Source: Anaerosacchariphilus hominis (GTDB lineage: Bacteria > Bacillota > Clostridia > Lachnospirales > Lachnospiraceae). From it: a stretch of DNA of 64,000 bases. Of the stretch, positions 24,936 to 32,312 are shown piece by piece. Position 1 is the stretch's first letter. Every line of letters starts with the position of its first letter. The position numbers were made by a program, and so were the translations under genes. The notes beneath the pieces were generated by a model that was not told where the DNA came from, did no database searches, and was given only the letters and a program-made list of their open reading frames with translations. Location: positions 1-64,000 of the forward strand of contig NZ_JACOOR010000007.1 in the NCBI RefSeq assembly GCF_014290175.1. The letters are read 5' to 3'.

Positions 24936-24947
24936 CCTGTCCCTTTT
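24921..24947. terminator. Bidirectional terminator, merR / ferredoxin
   Basis: A perfect 9-bp stem GGACAGGTC / GACCTGTCC with a TTTT loop, followed by CTTTT and preceded by AAAAAA. It overlaps the merR stop codon and faces the convergent ferredoxin gene. Confidence 0.85.
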
Positions 24948-24976
24948 CGTTCTGCTTTTGTCAGATATCAGACAGA

Positions 24977-25147
24977 TTACTCTGCGCTGATAGCTCCGTG
25001 CGGGCACTCAGCCTCGCAGGTACCGCAATCCAGACATGCGTCTGCATCGATCACGTACTTGCCATCTCCCTCGCTGATAGCCTCAGCCGGACAGACAGCT
25101 GCGCAAGCGCCACAATCCTGACAATCATCACCGATTACATAAGCCAT
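24977..25147 (-). CDS. 2x[4Fe-4S] ferredoxin
   Basis: A 56-residue clostridial ferredoxin, too short for many gene finders. Two cluster motifs are visible: C9-x2-C12-x2-C15-x3-C19 in DCQDCGACAAVCP, and C38-x2-C41-x2-C44-x3-C48 in ACLDCGTCEAECP, each ending with the usual proline. It is an acidic, soluble, low-potential electron carrier for anaerobic metabolism. AAAGGAGG lies 10 bases before the ATG. It is transcribed alone from its own promoter, with a palindromic operator just downstream of the start point. Confidence 0.96.
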   Translation of the reverse strand: MAYVIGDDCQDCGACAAVCPAEAISEGDGKYVIDADACLDCGTCEAECPHGAISAE

Positions 25148-25208
25148 AGTGTAAATCCTCCTTTTATTATCCTACAGACCACAGGCCTGCAGGTGATATA
25201 TGTTGTTA

Positions 25209-25269
25209 ATATCGCCATGGCGATATCCATGTACAGGTGTATTTTATAATAAATATTCGGAATATACAA
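25209..25269 (-). promoter_or_regulatory. Ferredoxin promoter and palindromic operator
   Basis: On the minus strand TTGTAT (25264-25269), a 17-base spacer, then TAAAAT (25241-25246). The perfect 18-base palindrome ATATCGCCATGGCGATAT (25209-25226) lies at about +8 to +25, the position of a repressor site. Confidence 0.65.
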
Positions 25270-25320
25270 GTGAAAAATCTATAAACACGGGATTGTATGC
25301 AAAACTGTACAAAAAAATCC

Positions 25321-25349
25321 TTGCAAAGCACTCGGAATTCGATTATAAT
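25321..25349 (+). promoter_or_regulatory. Promoter of the DUF1858 gene
   Basis: TTGCAA (25321-25326), a 17-base spacer, then a perfect TATAAT (25344-25349), 71 bases before the ATG. Confidence 0.75.
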
Positions 25350-25419
25350 ATTTCTGCTATACAGGAATAATACCGACAAGAGCGGTAAAGATATTCATAA
25401 TCATAAGGAGGAACATAAA

Positions 25420-25629
25420 ATGGCACAGGTAAATAAAGATATGCTCATCGCAGATGTACTGAAGACAGACGAGAACATGGCAGGAATCCTGATGCGCGAA
25501 GGCATGCACTGCGTAGGATGTCCGGCACATCAGATGGAGTCCCTGGGCGAAGCAGCCATGGTTCACGGCATCGATCCGGACACCCTGGTAGCAAGACTGA
25601 ACGCTTTCCTTGCAGCCAGCCAGGCATAG
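25420..25629 (+). CDS. DUF1858 domain protein
   Basis: 69 residues forming one DUF1858 domain. The segment MREGMHCVGCPAHQMESLGEAA carries the characteristic C-V-G-C-P pair (C28, C31). Such proteins occur in anaerobes with hybrid-cluster or redox genes and may bind a metal or Fe-S centre; the function is not established. The start is fixed by AAGGAGG eight bases upstream. It is monocistronic with its own promoter and terminator, and divergent from the ferredoxin gene, sharing a ~270-base regulatory region with it. Confidence 0.9.
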   Translation: MAQVNKDMLIADVLKTDENMAGILMREGMHCVGCPAHQMESLGEAAMVHGIDPDTLVARLNAFLAASQA

Positions 25630-25706
25630 TTTTTTATTATTATTAGTTCAACATGAAACAGCCAGGTTCCGACGCCGCTTCCGCGACCGTCCGGAACCGT
25701 CCCGAA

Positions 25707-25747
25707 AGGAGCACCGCAGCGAAGCTGCCGGTGCTCCTCTCTTTTTT
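25707..25747 (+). terminator. Terminator after the DUF1858 gene
   Basis: Stem AGGAGCACCG-CAGC / GCTG-C-CGGTGCTCCT with a GAA loop, followed by a CTCTTTTTT tract. It is strong and about 80 bases past the stop. Confidence 0.9.
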
Positions 25748-25889
25748 ATGGAATAGGAAATTCCGATAGAATTCCCTGTTCCATAAAAGCAAGCAGAGCT
25801 TGCAAAGATGCGCACTCGGCGCAGTGGTAGATGGTTGCCAAGGCAACCGCGCCTCGGCGCGAGAATGTGCCATTGGCACATTCTTTTTT
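25747..25889. repeat. Array of six consecutive hairpins ending in a terminator
   Basis: Six inverted repeats with tiny loops follow one another. They are 25747-25785 (TATGGAA / TTCCATA with an inner stem), GCAAGC / GCTTGC (25789-25803), TGCGC / GCGCA (25809-25823), GGTTGCC / GGCAACC (25833-25848), CGCGCC / GGCGCG (25848-25861), and AGAATGTGCC / GGCACATTCT (25862-25884) followed by T residues. No ORF fits. It could be a structured RNA, or a dispersed repeat element inserted between two genes. Confidence 0.75.
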
Positions 25890-25955
25890 ATAATCGGCCA
25901 CAGCCAGCCCGACACATGCGTTCCCCATAAAATTACAAAAATCACCTAAAAGGTA

Positions 25956-25984
25956 TTGAAACTATATAAAAGAAGTATTATACT
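25956..25984 (+). promoter_or_regulatory. Promoter of the cstA operon
   Basis: TTGAAA (25956-25961), a 17-base spacer, then TATACT (25979-25984), 63 bases before the first gene. Confidence 0.7.
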
Positions 25985-26046
25985 ATAAAAAGTTTTTAAG
26001 AAAGTTTATCGATTTTTTAGAAATAAAGCAGAAAGACACACCCATT

Positions 26047-26571
26047 ATGGAATACACAAGAGAAGCCGCCCTGACCCGGCTGCTGAAAAGCTATCAAACC
26101 TATTATGATATCCACATGTCAGACGACGAGACTCCCATCACAGCCCGCTGTGATTTTTTTGAGCATTCTGAGAAATATGTGCTTTCCCAAAAAGCCGAGC
26201 TCTGGTCCGCCGACAATGAGGAATACCTCTATCTGGTGGATATTCCCCATCTGACCCTGGAGCTATATGAGAAGTGGCGCGACCACATCCAGGGAGACGG
26301 CATGAGCCGGATTCAGGTGGGCCCGGGCCACATGGCTTCCTATATTACAGCAGTCTTCGTCTGCGATACCTGCGACGAGGATGCCAGAAAGGCATTGAAG
26401 AAATGCCGCATTTACAAAAGTTTTCATTTTTCACTGCACGGCTGGATGGACCACCATACAGCAGTAGTCCAACTGTCCACGGGACAGATTGATGCCAACG
26501 CGGGCGGACGCCATACAGCGAAAATTTTGAAAAAAATCCTATATGCAAAGAAAAAGAAAGGGAGTATGTAA
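26047..26571 (+). CDS. Conserved protein of unknown function upstream of cstA
   Basis: 174 residues, soluble, no membrane segment or signal peptide. I do not recognise the domain. Visible features are an acidic N-terminal half with CDFFEHSEKYVLSQKAELW, a central YITAVFVCDTCDEDA, a histidine-rich FHFSLHGWMDHHTA near 135-148, and a basic lysine tail. It ends 2 bases before the cstA ATG, so it is very probably co-translated and may be an accessory or regulator of the transporter. No clear ribosome site precedes its own ATG. Confidence 0.75.
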   Translation: MEYTREAALTRLLKSYQTYYDIHMSDDETPITARCDFFEHSEKYVLSQKAELWSADNEEYLYLVDIPHLTLELYEKWRDHIQGDGMSRIQVGPGHMASYITAVFVCDTCDEDARKALKKCRIYKSFHFSLHGWMDHHTAVVQLSTGQIDANAGGRHTAKILKKILYAKKKKGSM

Positions 26572-26573
26572 CA

Positions 26574-28298
26574 ATGAATTCACTGGTACTTCTTCTCATC
26601 TGCGTTGCAATCCTGATTGTAGGCTATATCTGCTACGGCGGATGGCTGTGCAAGCAGTGGGGCGTAGGTGACAGCAAAACTGAGACACCGGCTCACACCA
26701 TGGAGGACGGTGTAGACTACGTTCCGGCAAAAGCTCCGGTTCTGATGGGACATCATTTTTCCTCTATCGCAGGCGCAGGCCCGATTACCGGACCCATCGG
26801 CGCAGCGATGTTCGGCTGGCTGCCGGTAACCCTTTGGGTTCTGGTTGGCGGTATCTTCTTCGGAGGCGTCCATGACTTTGGCGCTCTGTTCGCATCCGTT
26901 CGTAACAAGGGACAGTCCATCGGCGAGATTATTTCTTCTAACATGAGCAAGCGCGCAAAGCAGCTGTTCATCATCTTCTCCTACCTGACCCTGATTCTGG
27001 TGGTGGCAGCCTTTGCTTCGATTGTAGCGTCTACCTTCGGCGCTGTATACGATGAGAGCGGCGCTCTGAATCTGGCAGCATCCGAGACTCCGGCTACCGT
27101 AGCCATGATCTCCATGCTGTTTATCGCCATTGCTATTGTATTTGGCTTCTGTGTATACCGCCGGAATATGCCCATGGGTATCGCTTCCGTAGTCGGCGTA
27201 CTGGCTATCGTTCTGATCATGGCAGTGGGTATGAATTTCCATCCGATTTACCTGTCCACCAAGACATGGATGTGGATCGTGGGTATCTATATCGCCATCG
27301 CTTCTGTAACGCCGGTATGGATCCTGCTTCAGCCCCGTGACTACCTGAGCTCCTTCCTGCTTTACGCAATGCTGATCGTGGCGTTCTTCGGTGTCGTTGT
27401 GGCGCATCCCACCTTCGACAGCACCTTCCCGGCAGTGACAAGCTTCGCTGTAGACAACGGAAATGGTGTGCAGTATATGTTCCCGGTTCTGTTCACTACG
27501 GTTGCCTGCGGCGCGATTTCCGGTTTCCATTCTCTGGTGTCCTCCGGAACTACCTCCAAGCAGCTGGACAGAGAAAAAGACGCAAAGCCCATCGCCTACG
27601 GCGGAATGCTTCTGGAGTGTGTGCTTGCAATCCTGACCCTGTGCGCCATCGGCTATGCTTACAAGTGGAACGCGACTCATCCGGATGCGGCTCTGACCGG
27701 AGCTACCGCGATCTTCGGCGGTGGTATTGCTCACATGATCGACGACGTGATTCCGGGAAGCTACAGCATCCTGAATTCCCTTCTGGTACTGACCTACTCC
27801 GCATTTTGTCTGACCTCTCTGGATACAGCGACCCGTCTGGCACGTTTCATGTTCCAGGAGTTCTGGCTTGAGCCGGGCGAGACCGCCAAAGACGTAAAAG
27901 AGGGCTGGAAGAAGGTTATGGTAAATCCCTACTTCGCCACCATCCTGACGGTAGTTCTGGGCATCCTGCTTGGCATGACAGGCTACGCAAAGATCTGGGG
28001 TCTGTTCGGAGCAGCAAACCAGCTGCTGGCAGGCATTGGCCTTCTGGCTGTGGCTACCTGGCTTGGCAACGTAGGCAAGAACAATAAGATGTTCCTGATC
28101 CCGATGGCCTTCATGATTGTCGTAACCATCTGCTCTCTGTGCCTGACGGTAAAGAACCAGATCGGCATGATTGCGGCAGGCGGCGCGGACTGGGGTCCCT
28201 GGGCGCAGACCATCTTTGGTATCCTTCTGATTGCCCTGGCTATTGTCTTGGTAATCGAGGGCGTTCAGACATTGAAGAACCCGAAGAAGGCAGCGTAA
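26574..28298 (+). CDS. cstA: Carbon starvation protein CstA family transporter
   Basis: 574 residues with about 15 hydrophobic helices. The CstA core is plain: YGGWLCKQWG, YVPAKAPVLMGHHFSSIAGAGPITGP (about 48-73), GGVHDFGALFASVRNKGQSIGE, and FHSLVSSGTTSKQL near 322-335. Members take up pyruvate or peptides when preferred carbon is short. Length and pattern fit the shorter Gram-positive type rather than the 700-residue enterobacterial one. AAGGGAG lies in the end of the preceding gene. A LytTR-type two-component system often found with cstA is absent here. Confidence 0.92.
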   Translation: MNSLVLLLICVAILIVGYICYGGWLCKQWGVGDSKTETPAHTMEDGVDYVPAKAPVLMGHHFSSIAGAGPITGPIGAAMFGWLPVTLWVLVGGIFFGGVHDFGALFASVRNKGQSIGEIISSNMSKRAKQLFIIFSYLTLILVVAAFASIVASTFGAVYDESGALNLAASETPATVAMISMLFIAIAIVFGFCVYRRNMPMGIASVVGVLAIVLIMAVGMNFHPIYLSTKTWMWIVGIYIAIASVTPVWILLQPRDYLSSFLLYAMLIVAFFGVVVAHPTFDSTFPAVTSFAVDNGNGVQYMFPVLFTTVACGAISGFHSLVSSGTTSKQLDREKDAKPIAYGGMLLECVLAILTLCAIGYAYKWNATHPDAALTGATAIFGGGIAHMIDDVIPGSYSILNSLLVLTYSAFCLTSLDTATRLARFMFQEFWLEPGETAKDVKEGWKKVMVNPYFATILTVVLGILLGMTGYAKIWGLFGAANQLLAGIGLLAVATWLGNVGKNNKMFLIPMAFMIVVTICSLCLTVKNQIGMIAAGGADWGPWAQTIFGILLIALAIVLVIEGVQTLKNPKKAA

Positions 28299-28326
28299 GC
28301 TGTTGCAATAAGAAAAAAGATATTTT

Positions 28327-28350
28327 AGGAAATTCCAATAGAATTTTCTT
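28327..28350. repeat. Second copy of an AGGAAATTCC-N-ATAGAATT motif
   Basis: AGGAAATTCC then AATAGAATT at 28327-28345 repeats the core of the first hairpin at 25755-25773 (AGGAAATTCC, GATAGAATT). It may be a decayed copy of the same dispersed element. Confidence 0.45.
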
Positions 28351-28374
28351 TGGAGGTTGGCCTGACAGATCAAA

Positions 28375-28403
28375 AAACGGTTCCCCAATATGGGGAACCG
28401 TTT
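28375..28403. terminator. Bidirectional terminator, cstA / mecA
   Basis: A 12-bp stem AAACGGTTCCCC / GGGGAACCGTTT with a 5- to 6-base loop, A-flanked upstream and T-flanked downstream, between two convergent genes. Confidence 0.85.
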
Positions 28404-28415
28404 GTATTCTTAAGT

Positions 28416-29159
28416 TTACAGCCCGGCCAGCTTCTGCAGGGCCTCGTCGGCGATCATGAGTTCTTCGTGCTCCTCCAGGTAGGCTTCACCGGCAGAGGAA
28501 TACTTCTCGCTGTTGCCGTACTCGGAGAGGATATTGGAGAACTTGTTGAACTCCTCGGGTGTGTGGGAACTCTTGCGGATCACCAGGCAGTAGTCGCCGT
28601 CCCGGGACAGGCGGTACAGGGAATTGAAGCCGTGGTAGCAGCCCTTCAGTACGTGGGCGGCATGGATGACCGTATCCAGATCCGGGAAGGAGTAGATGCG
28701 GCTGATATCCAGCTCGTTGGCCAGGGTGACAGCCTTCTTGGGCTCCGCGTCGTGGGCCGCACTTTCCTTCAGCTGACGGTCGATGAGCTTGCGGAACATA
28801 TCCAGCACATTGTCCGCGCCTTCGGGAAGGATGCCGTTCAGATCGTTCACGTCCTCCGGGGTATTGTCTCCGCCGGGGGCGAATTTGGCGAAGCGGGTGT
28901 CCAGCTCCTCCGGATCCTCCACCTTCGTGATGATGAGTACGATACACTCATTGGGAAGGGGAATGGCCTCGATCATCAGGGGAATATTGTCCGCTTCAAA
29001 ACCGAACTCGATGGCTGCCTGCTGCATCATATCCCGAAACAGTTCCTTGGCCTTTTCTGTACCGTAAGCCAGCTCACTCAGCTTGATCTGGCGGTTCGCC
29101 AGGTCATCCCGGGTCAGGGTACAGCGTATCTGATTGTCATTCAGTTTTTCTATCTTCAT
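28416..29159 (-). CDS. mecA: Adaptor protein MecA
   Basis: 247 residues, the usual size for MecA, the adaptor that delivers substrates such as ComK-type regulators to ClpC-ClpP. The N-terminal domain opens MKIEKLNDNQIRCTLTRDDL. An acidic linker follows (about 95-130), then the C-terminal ClpC-binding domain with YSFPDLDTVIHAAHVL and SLYRLSRDGDYCLVI. It starts at 29159 with TGAGGA upstream; the longer in-frame extension runs into promoter sequence. Monocistronic. Confidence 0.93.
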   Translation of the reverse strand: MKIEKLNDNQIRCTLTRDDLANRQIKLSELAYGTEKAKELFRDMMQQAAIEFGFEADNIPLMIEAIPLPNECIVLIITKVEDPEELDTRFAKFAPGGDNTPEDVNDLNGILPEGADNVLDMFRKLIDRQLKESAAHDAEPKKAVTLANELDISRIYSFPDLDTVIHAAHVLKGCYHGFNSLYRLSRDGDYCLVIRKSSHTPEEFNKFSNILSEYGNSEKYSSAGEAYLEEHEELMIADEALQKLAGL

Positions 29160-29213
29160 AATCCTCACATCCAAATCTATCTGAAAATCAACAGGTTTTA
29201 CTGTTTCTCTTCT

Positions 29214-29242
29214 ATTATATACATTTTTGAAAGTATATACAA
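29214..29242 (-). promoter_or_regulatory. mecA promoter
   Basis: On the minus strand TTGTAT (29237-29242), a 17-base spacer, then a perfect TATAAT (29214-29219), 54 bases upstream of mecA. Confidence 0.75.
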
Positions 29243-29259
29243 TACGGAATCCAAAGTCA

Positions 29260-29690
29260 AGCCCTGAAAAATGGCAATTTTTTATGAATAAACAATAAAG
29301 AAAGTATGAAATTTCCGGAAGGGACGCATATTGCGGCGAAAAGCCGCATACAATAAAAGAAGGAAGGCCGTTCGGCACAGAGTTCAGGTTACATTCTCGA
29401 ATATATTTTACAGAAAGGAGGCAAAAAGCAAAATAAGTCCCCGTGTAAGCCGGGCTGATTCTCAGATTCCCGCACCAATTCGGTGCAGTTCCATGATGTA
29501 AGAAAAAACTACGCGGACGGCATTTCCGACCATAATATATCACGCACTCCTTTTGGAGACGGAGGCTGCGGCCCAGACAAATGCGGTGAGGACCCCTCCG
29601 AGCCGGACAGGGCAGGACGGGCCGCGGAAGTCTCCGTAAAAAAGGGGTGACGGACAGGAAAAATTCTGTTATGATAGGGGGAACAGGAGG
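29260..29690 (+). other. Long structured intergenic region before GH18 gene
   Basis: About 430 bases without a supported gene. It contains a TTGCGGC-gaaaa-GCCGCAT hairpin near 29332, an unused AGAAAGGAGG at about 29412, and a large two-part stem: GGAGAC (29555-29560) with GTCTCC (29630-29635), and GCGGCCC (29568-29574) with GGGCCGC (29619-29625). I could not match it to a known riboswitch. A weak promoter (GTGACG-N17-TATGAT) lies at the end. Confidence 0.5.
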
Positions 29691-29698
29691 TTTCTGCT

Positions 29699-31489
29699 AT
29701 GGCGACGAGAAGACGAAAGAAAAGAAGAAGATCACAGGCAAACAGAAGACTTGCGTCGGTACTTGCGGCGGCAGTGCTGGTCGTAGTGGCGCTGATCGGC
29801 GTGCTGGCCAGTTATCTGATTGAGAAATACACTCCTTCCAAGGAACGGATGAGCTGGAACGAGTATTATTCCGTGGACTCGGAGGACGAGGCGGCCGTCA
29901 TTTTGAACGACAAGCTTACGGACATCAAGGCCCGGGTCATCGACGGGGAGGTCTATGTGACCACCGATACCCTTTACGATTATCTGAATTCCCGTTTCTA
30001 CTGGGACGCGAAGGAGAATTTGCTTTTGTACACCACTCCCACGGAGCTGATCACAGCCCAGGTGGGAAGCAATACCTACACGGTGGCGAAGCAGTCCTAC
30101 ACCGAGGATTACGCGCCGGTGAAGGCGGACGGTGAGACGGCTTATGTGGCTCTGAAATATATCCAGAAGTATACGGGCGTGCAGTATGAGCTGCTGACCG
30201 GCGATGTGAACCGGGTAAATATCATTACAGACTTTGGCGCAAAGGATACCGTAAAAGCAAAGAAAAAGGGACAGGTCCGTTACCGGGCCGGTATCAAGAG
30301 CCCCATCCTGACTGATGTGGCCAAGGGCGATACCCTGTACGTGCTGGAGGAGAGCGAGGACATCGGCGACTGGACCAAGGTGCGTACTGCCGACGGACTG
30401 ATCGGCTATATCCGTAATAAATGTCTGGGCGAGAAGGGGCAGGAGACCATCGAGTCCAATTACGAGGAGCCGGAGTACACCAGTATTTCCAAGGACTACA
30501 CCATCAATATGGCATGGCATCAGGTGACCAATCAGGACGCCAATAACACCGTGCTGGAGACCATCGCGAAGACTAAGGGACTGACCACCATTTCTCCCAC
30601 CTGGTTCTTCCTGAAAGACGACGACGGCAATATCGAGTCCCTGGCGAATTCGACTTATGTAAACTACTGCCACCAGAATAACATCGAGGTATGGGGTCTG
30701 GTGGAAGATATCACTTATAAAGACACCATTACCGATTATGAAATTCTGTCCAGAACCTCATCCCGTCAGAGACTGGTGACGAACCTGATTGCCAAGGCCA
30801 TTGAGTACAAACTGGACGGAATCAATGTGGACTTTGAGTACATCAAGGACGAGACGGCCAAGGCCTATGTGGAGTTTATCCGGGAGCTGTCCGTTATGTG
30901 CCGTCTAAACGGCATCGTCCTTTCTGTGGACAACTACCGTCCCGCCGACCACAATAAGTACTACAACCGCAAGGAGCAGGGCATCGTGGCGGACTATGTG
31001 ATCATTATGGGCTATGACGAGCACTACGCAGGTTCCGAGGAGGCCGGAAGTGTGGCCAGCCTGAGCTGGGTGAAGGAAGGAATCGAGGAGACTCTGAAGG
31101 AGGTTCCGGCGGAGAAGGTCATCAATGCGGTTCCCTTCTATACCAGACTATGGGAGGAGCGGCCCAAGACTGAGGAGGAGCTGGCCCTGGAGTCCGATAC
31201 GGACACGTCCAATCCGGTGGTGGTGACCAGCAAGGCTTACGGTATGGACAGCATCGACAAGATCCTGGCGGCCAAAGGCGCGTCCAAGACCTGGGACGAG
31301 GAATCCGGCCAGTATTATGCGGAGTACACCGCAGATGGCAAGACCTATAAGGTATGGCTGGAGGAGGAAGAGTCCATCGCCAAGAAGGCAGAGCTGATGA
31401 AGCAGTACAATCTGGCAGGTATCTCCGCATGGAAGCTGGGCTTCGAGCGGTCCGATATCTGGGATATCATTCTTCGTTATGTAAACTAA
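29699..31489 (+). CDS. GH18 family cell-wall glycosidase with SH3 domain
   Basis: 596 residues. A very basic N-terminus (RRRKKRRR) precedes one transmembrane helix (about 17-42). A copper-amine-oxidase-N-like region follows (about 60-175), then a bacterial SH3 domain (about 190-245, ending DGLIGYIRNKCLG). The glycosyl hydrolase 18 barrel spans about 265-590. The catalytic motif DGINVDFE has D373, D378 and E380. Related proteins (YaaH/SleL) cut N-acetylglucosamine bonds in peptidoglycan or spore cortex. With its membrane anchor this one probably acts in wall remodelling or germination. AGGAGG precedes the ATG. Confidence 0.9.
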   Translation: MATRRRKKRRRSQANRRLASVLAAAVLVVVALIGVLASYLIEKYTPSKERMSWNEYYSVDSEDEAAVILNDKLTDIKARVIDGEVYVTTDTLYDYLNSRFYWDAKENLLLYTTPTELITAQVGSNTYTVAKQSYTEDYAPVKADGETAYVALKYIQKYTGVQYELLTGDVNRVNIITDFGAKDTVKAKKKGQVRYRAGIKSPILTDVAKGDTLYVLEESEDIGDWTKVRTADGLIGYIRNKCLGEKGQETIESNYEEPEYTSISKDYTINMAWHQVTNQDANNTVLETIAKTKGLTTISPTWFFLKDDDGNIESLANSTYVNYCHQNNIEVWGLVEDITYKDTITDYEILSRTSSRQRLVTNLIAKAIEYKLDGINVDFEYIKDETAKAYVEFIRELSVMCRLNGIVLSVDNYRPADHNKYYNRKEQGIVADYVIIMGYDEHYAGSEEAGSVASLSWVKEGIEETLKEVPAEKVINAVPFYTRLWEERPKTEEELALESDTDTSNPVVVTSKAYGMDSIDKILAAKGASKTWDEESGQYYAEYTADGKTYKVWLEEEESIAKKAELMKQYNLAGISAWKLGFERSDIWDIILRYVN

Positions 31490-31498
31490 AAAGAGCAT

Positions 31499-31556
31499 AA
31501 AAAACTCCGGGCTGTGAGAAGTGTTACAGAACATTTCACAGGCCCGGAGTTTTGAT
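31499..31556. terminator. Bidirectional terminator, GH18 / tetR
   Basis: Outer stem AAAACTCCGGGC / GCCCGGAGTTTT with inner arms TGTGA / TCACA and a ~20-base loop, between convergent genes. Confidence 0.85.
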
Positions 31557-31575
31557 ATTGCGATATTTGAAGAAA

Positions 31576-32160
31576 TTATGCAGAAGTTCCTGCGGAATCC
31601 CCGCTCTGAGGCTTCCGGATGCCGTGGAGGGTGGCTTCCCCCACCAGGGAGGCCAGCTTCTCAAAGGGAAGTGGAATTTCCTCCCGCAGCCAGGAAATAT
31701 AGACTGCTGTGACGCCGGAAATAAAATACTCGGCGTAGAGCCGGAGTTCAGGGGCGGGCATGTCGATCTGGGACTTGTAGATCTCTGTAATGAGCCGAAT
31801 CATAGTGCGCTTCAGCTGGGACCAGAAGAACAGCTCCGGATTTTCTTTGGACAGGTATCGGTACAGGTCGATATCCGGCTCAATGAGCTGATTCAGACAG
31901 TGAAACAGCAGATCCGTGTCAAAGGGATTCTTAAAGAACCGGTGCCGCTCCAGGATAAGGATCAGATCATCCAGTTTCCGACGGCTGGCGTCCTGGCTTA
32001 CATCCTCCAGGGATTCATAGTGCAAATAAAAGGTCTTCCGGGCGATGTTGGCCCGGGAGGCTACTTCGGAAATCGTGATTTTAGAACCGCGTTTTTCCAT
32101 AATCAGAGCAAGATAAGCCTCCACGATGGCTTCTCTTGTTTTTTCTACTCGTTTATCCAT
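31576..32160 (-). CDS. TetR/AcrR family transcriptional repressor
   Basis: 194 residues. The N-terminal helix-turn-helix (about 8-52) includes ITISEVASRANIARKTFYLHYESLEDV, a textbook TetR DNA-binding domain. The C-terminal helical domain (about 55-185) presumably binds a small ligand. It is divergent from a pair of YhgE/Pip genes, with a perfect 9+9 inverted repeat on their shared promoter, so it probably represses both itself and them. The ligand is unknown. Confidence 0.92.
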   Translation of the reverse strand: MDKRVEKTREAIVEAYLALIMEKRGSKITISEVASRANIARKTFYLHYESLEDVSQDASRRKLDDLILILERHRFFKNPFDTDLLFHCLNQLIEPDIDLYRYLSKENPELFFWSQLKRTMIRLITEIYKSQIDMPAPELRLYAEYFISGVTAVYISWLREEIPLPFEKLASLVGEATLHGIRKPQSGDSAGTSA

Positions 32161-32203
32161 GAATAAATACCCACTTTATCTACATTTGTGAATTAATTCT
32201 CGA

Positions 32204-32249
32204 AACGGTCAACACTGGTCATTGACCGTTAATTTTTTTCTATTATAAT
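32204..32249 (+). promoter_or_regulatory. TetR operator and promoter of the YhgE pair
   Basis: AACGGTCAA (32204-32212), 9 bases, TTGACCGTT (32222-32230): a perfect inverted repeat. Its right arm supplies the -35 TTGACC (32222-32227), followed by a 16-base spacer and TATAAT (32244-32249). A bound repressor would cover the -35. Confidence 0.82.
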
Positions 32250-32312
32250 ATATATTTCAGGTAAAGATCAATGAAATAATCTAAGGATATTTCTGAGGAG
32301 GAAATGATTTCT

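Noticed and set aside
26580..28388. A 602-residue open frame opposite cstA
   Set aside because: It lies wholly antisense to a well-matched transporter gene. Its composition (rich in His, Gln, Arg) is typical of a shadow frame and it has no ribosome site.
29260..29690. A c-di-AMP or cobalamin riboswitch before the GH18 gene
   Set aside because: The conserved strings of these classes are absent; only generic stems are visible.
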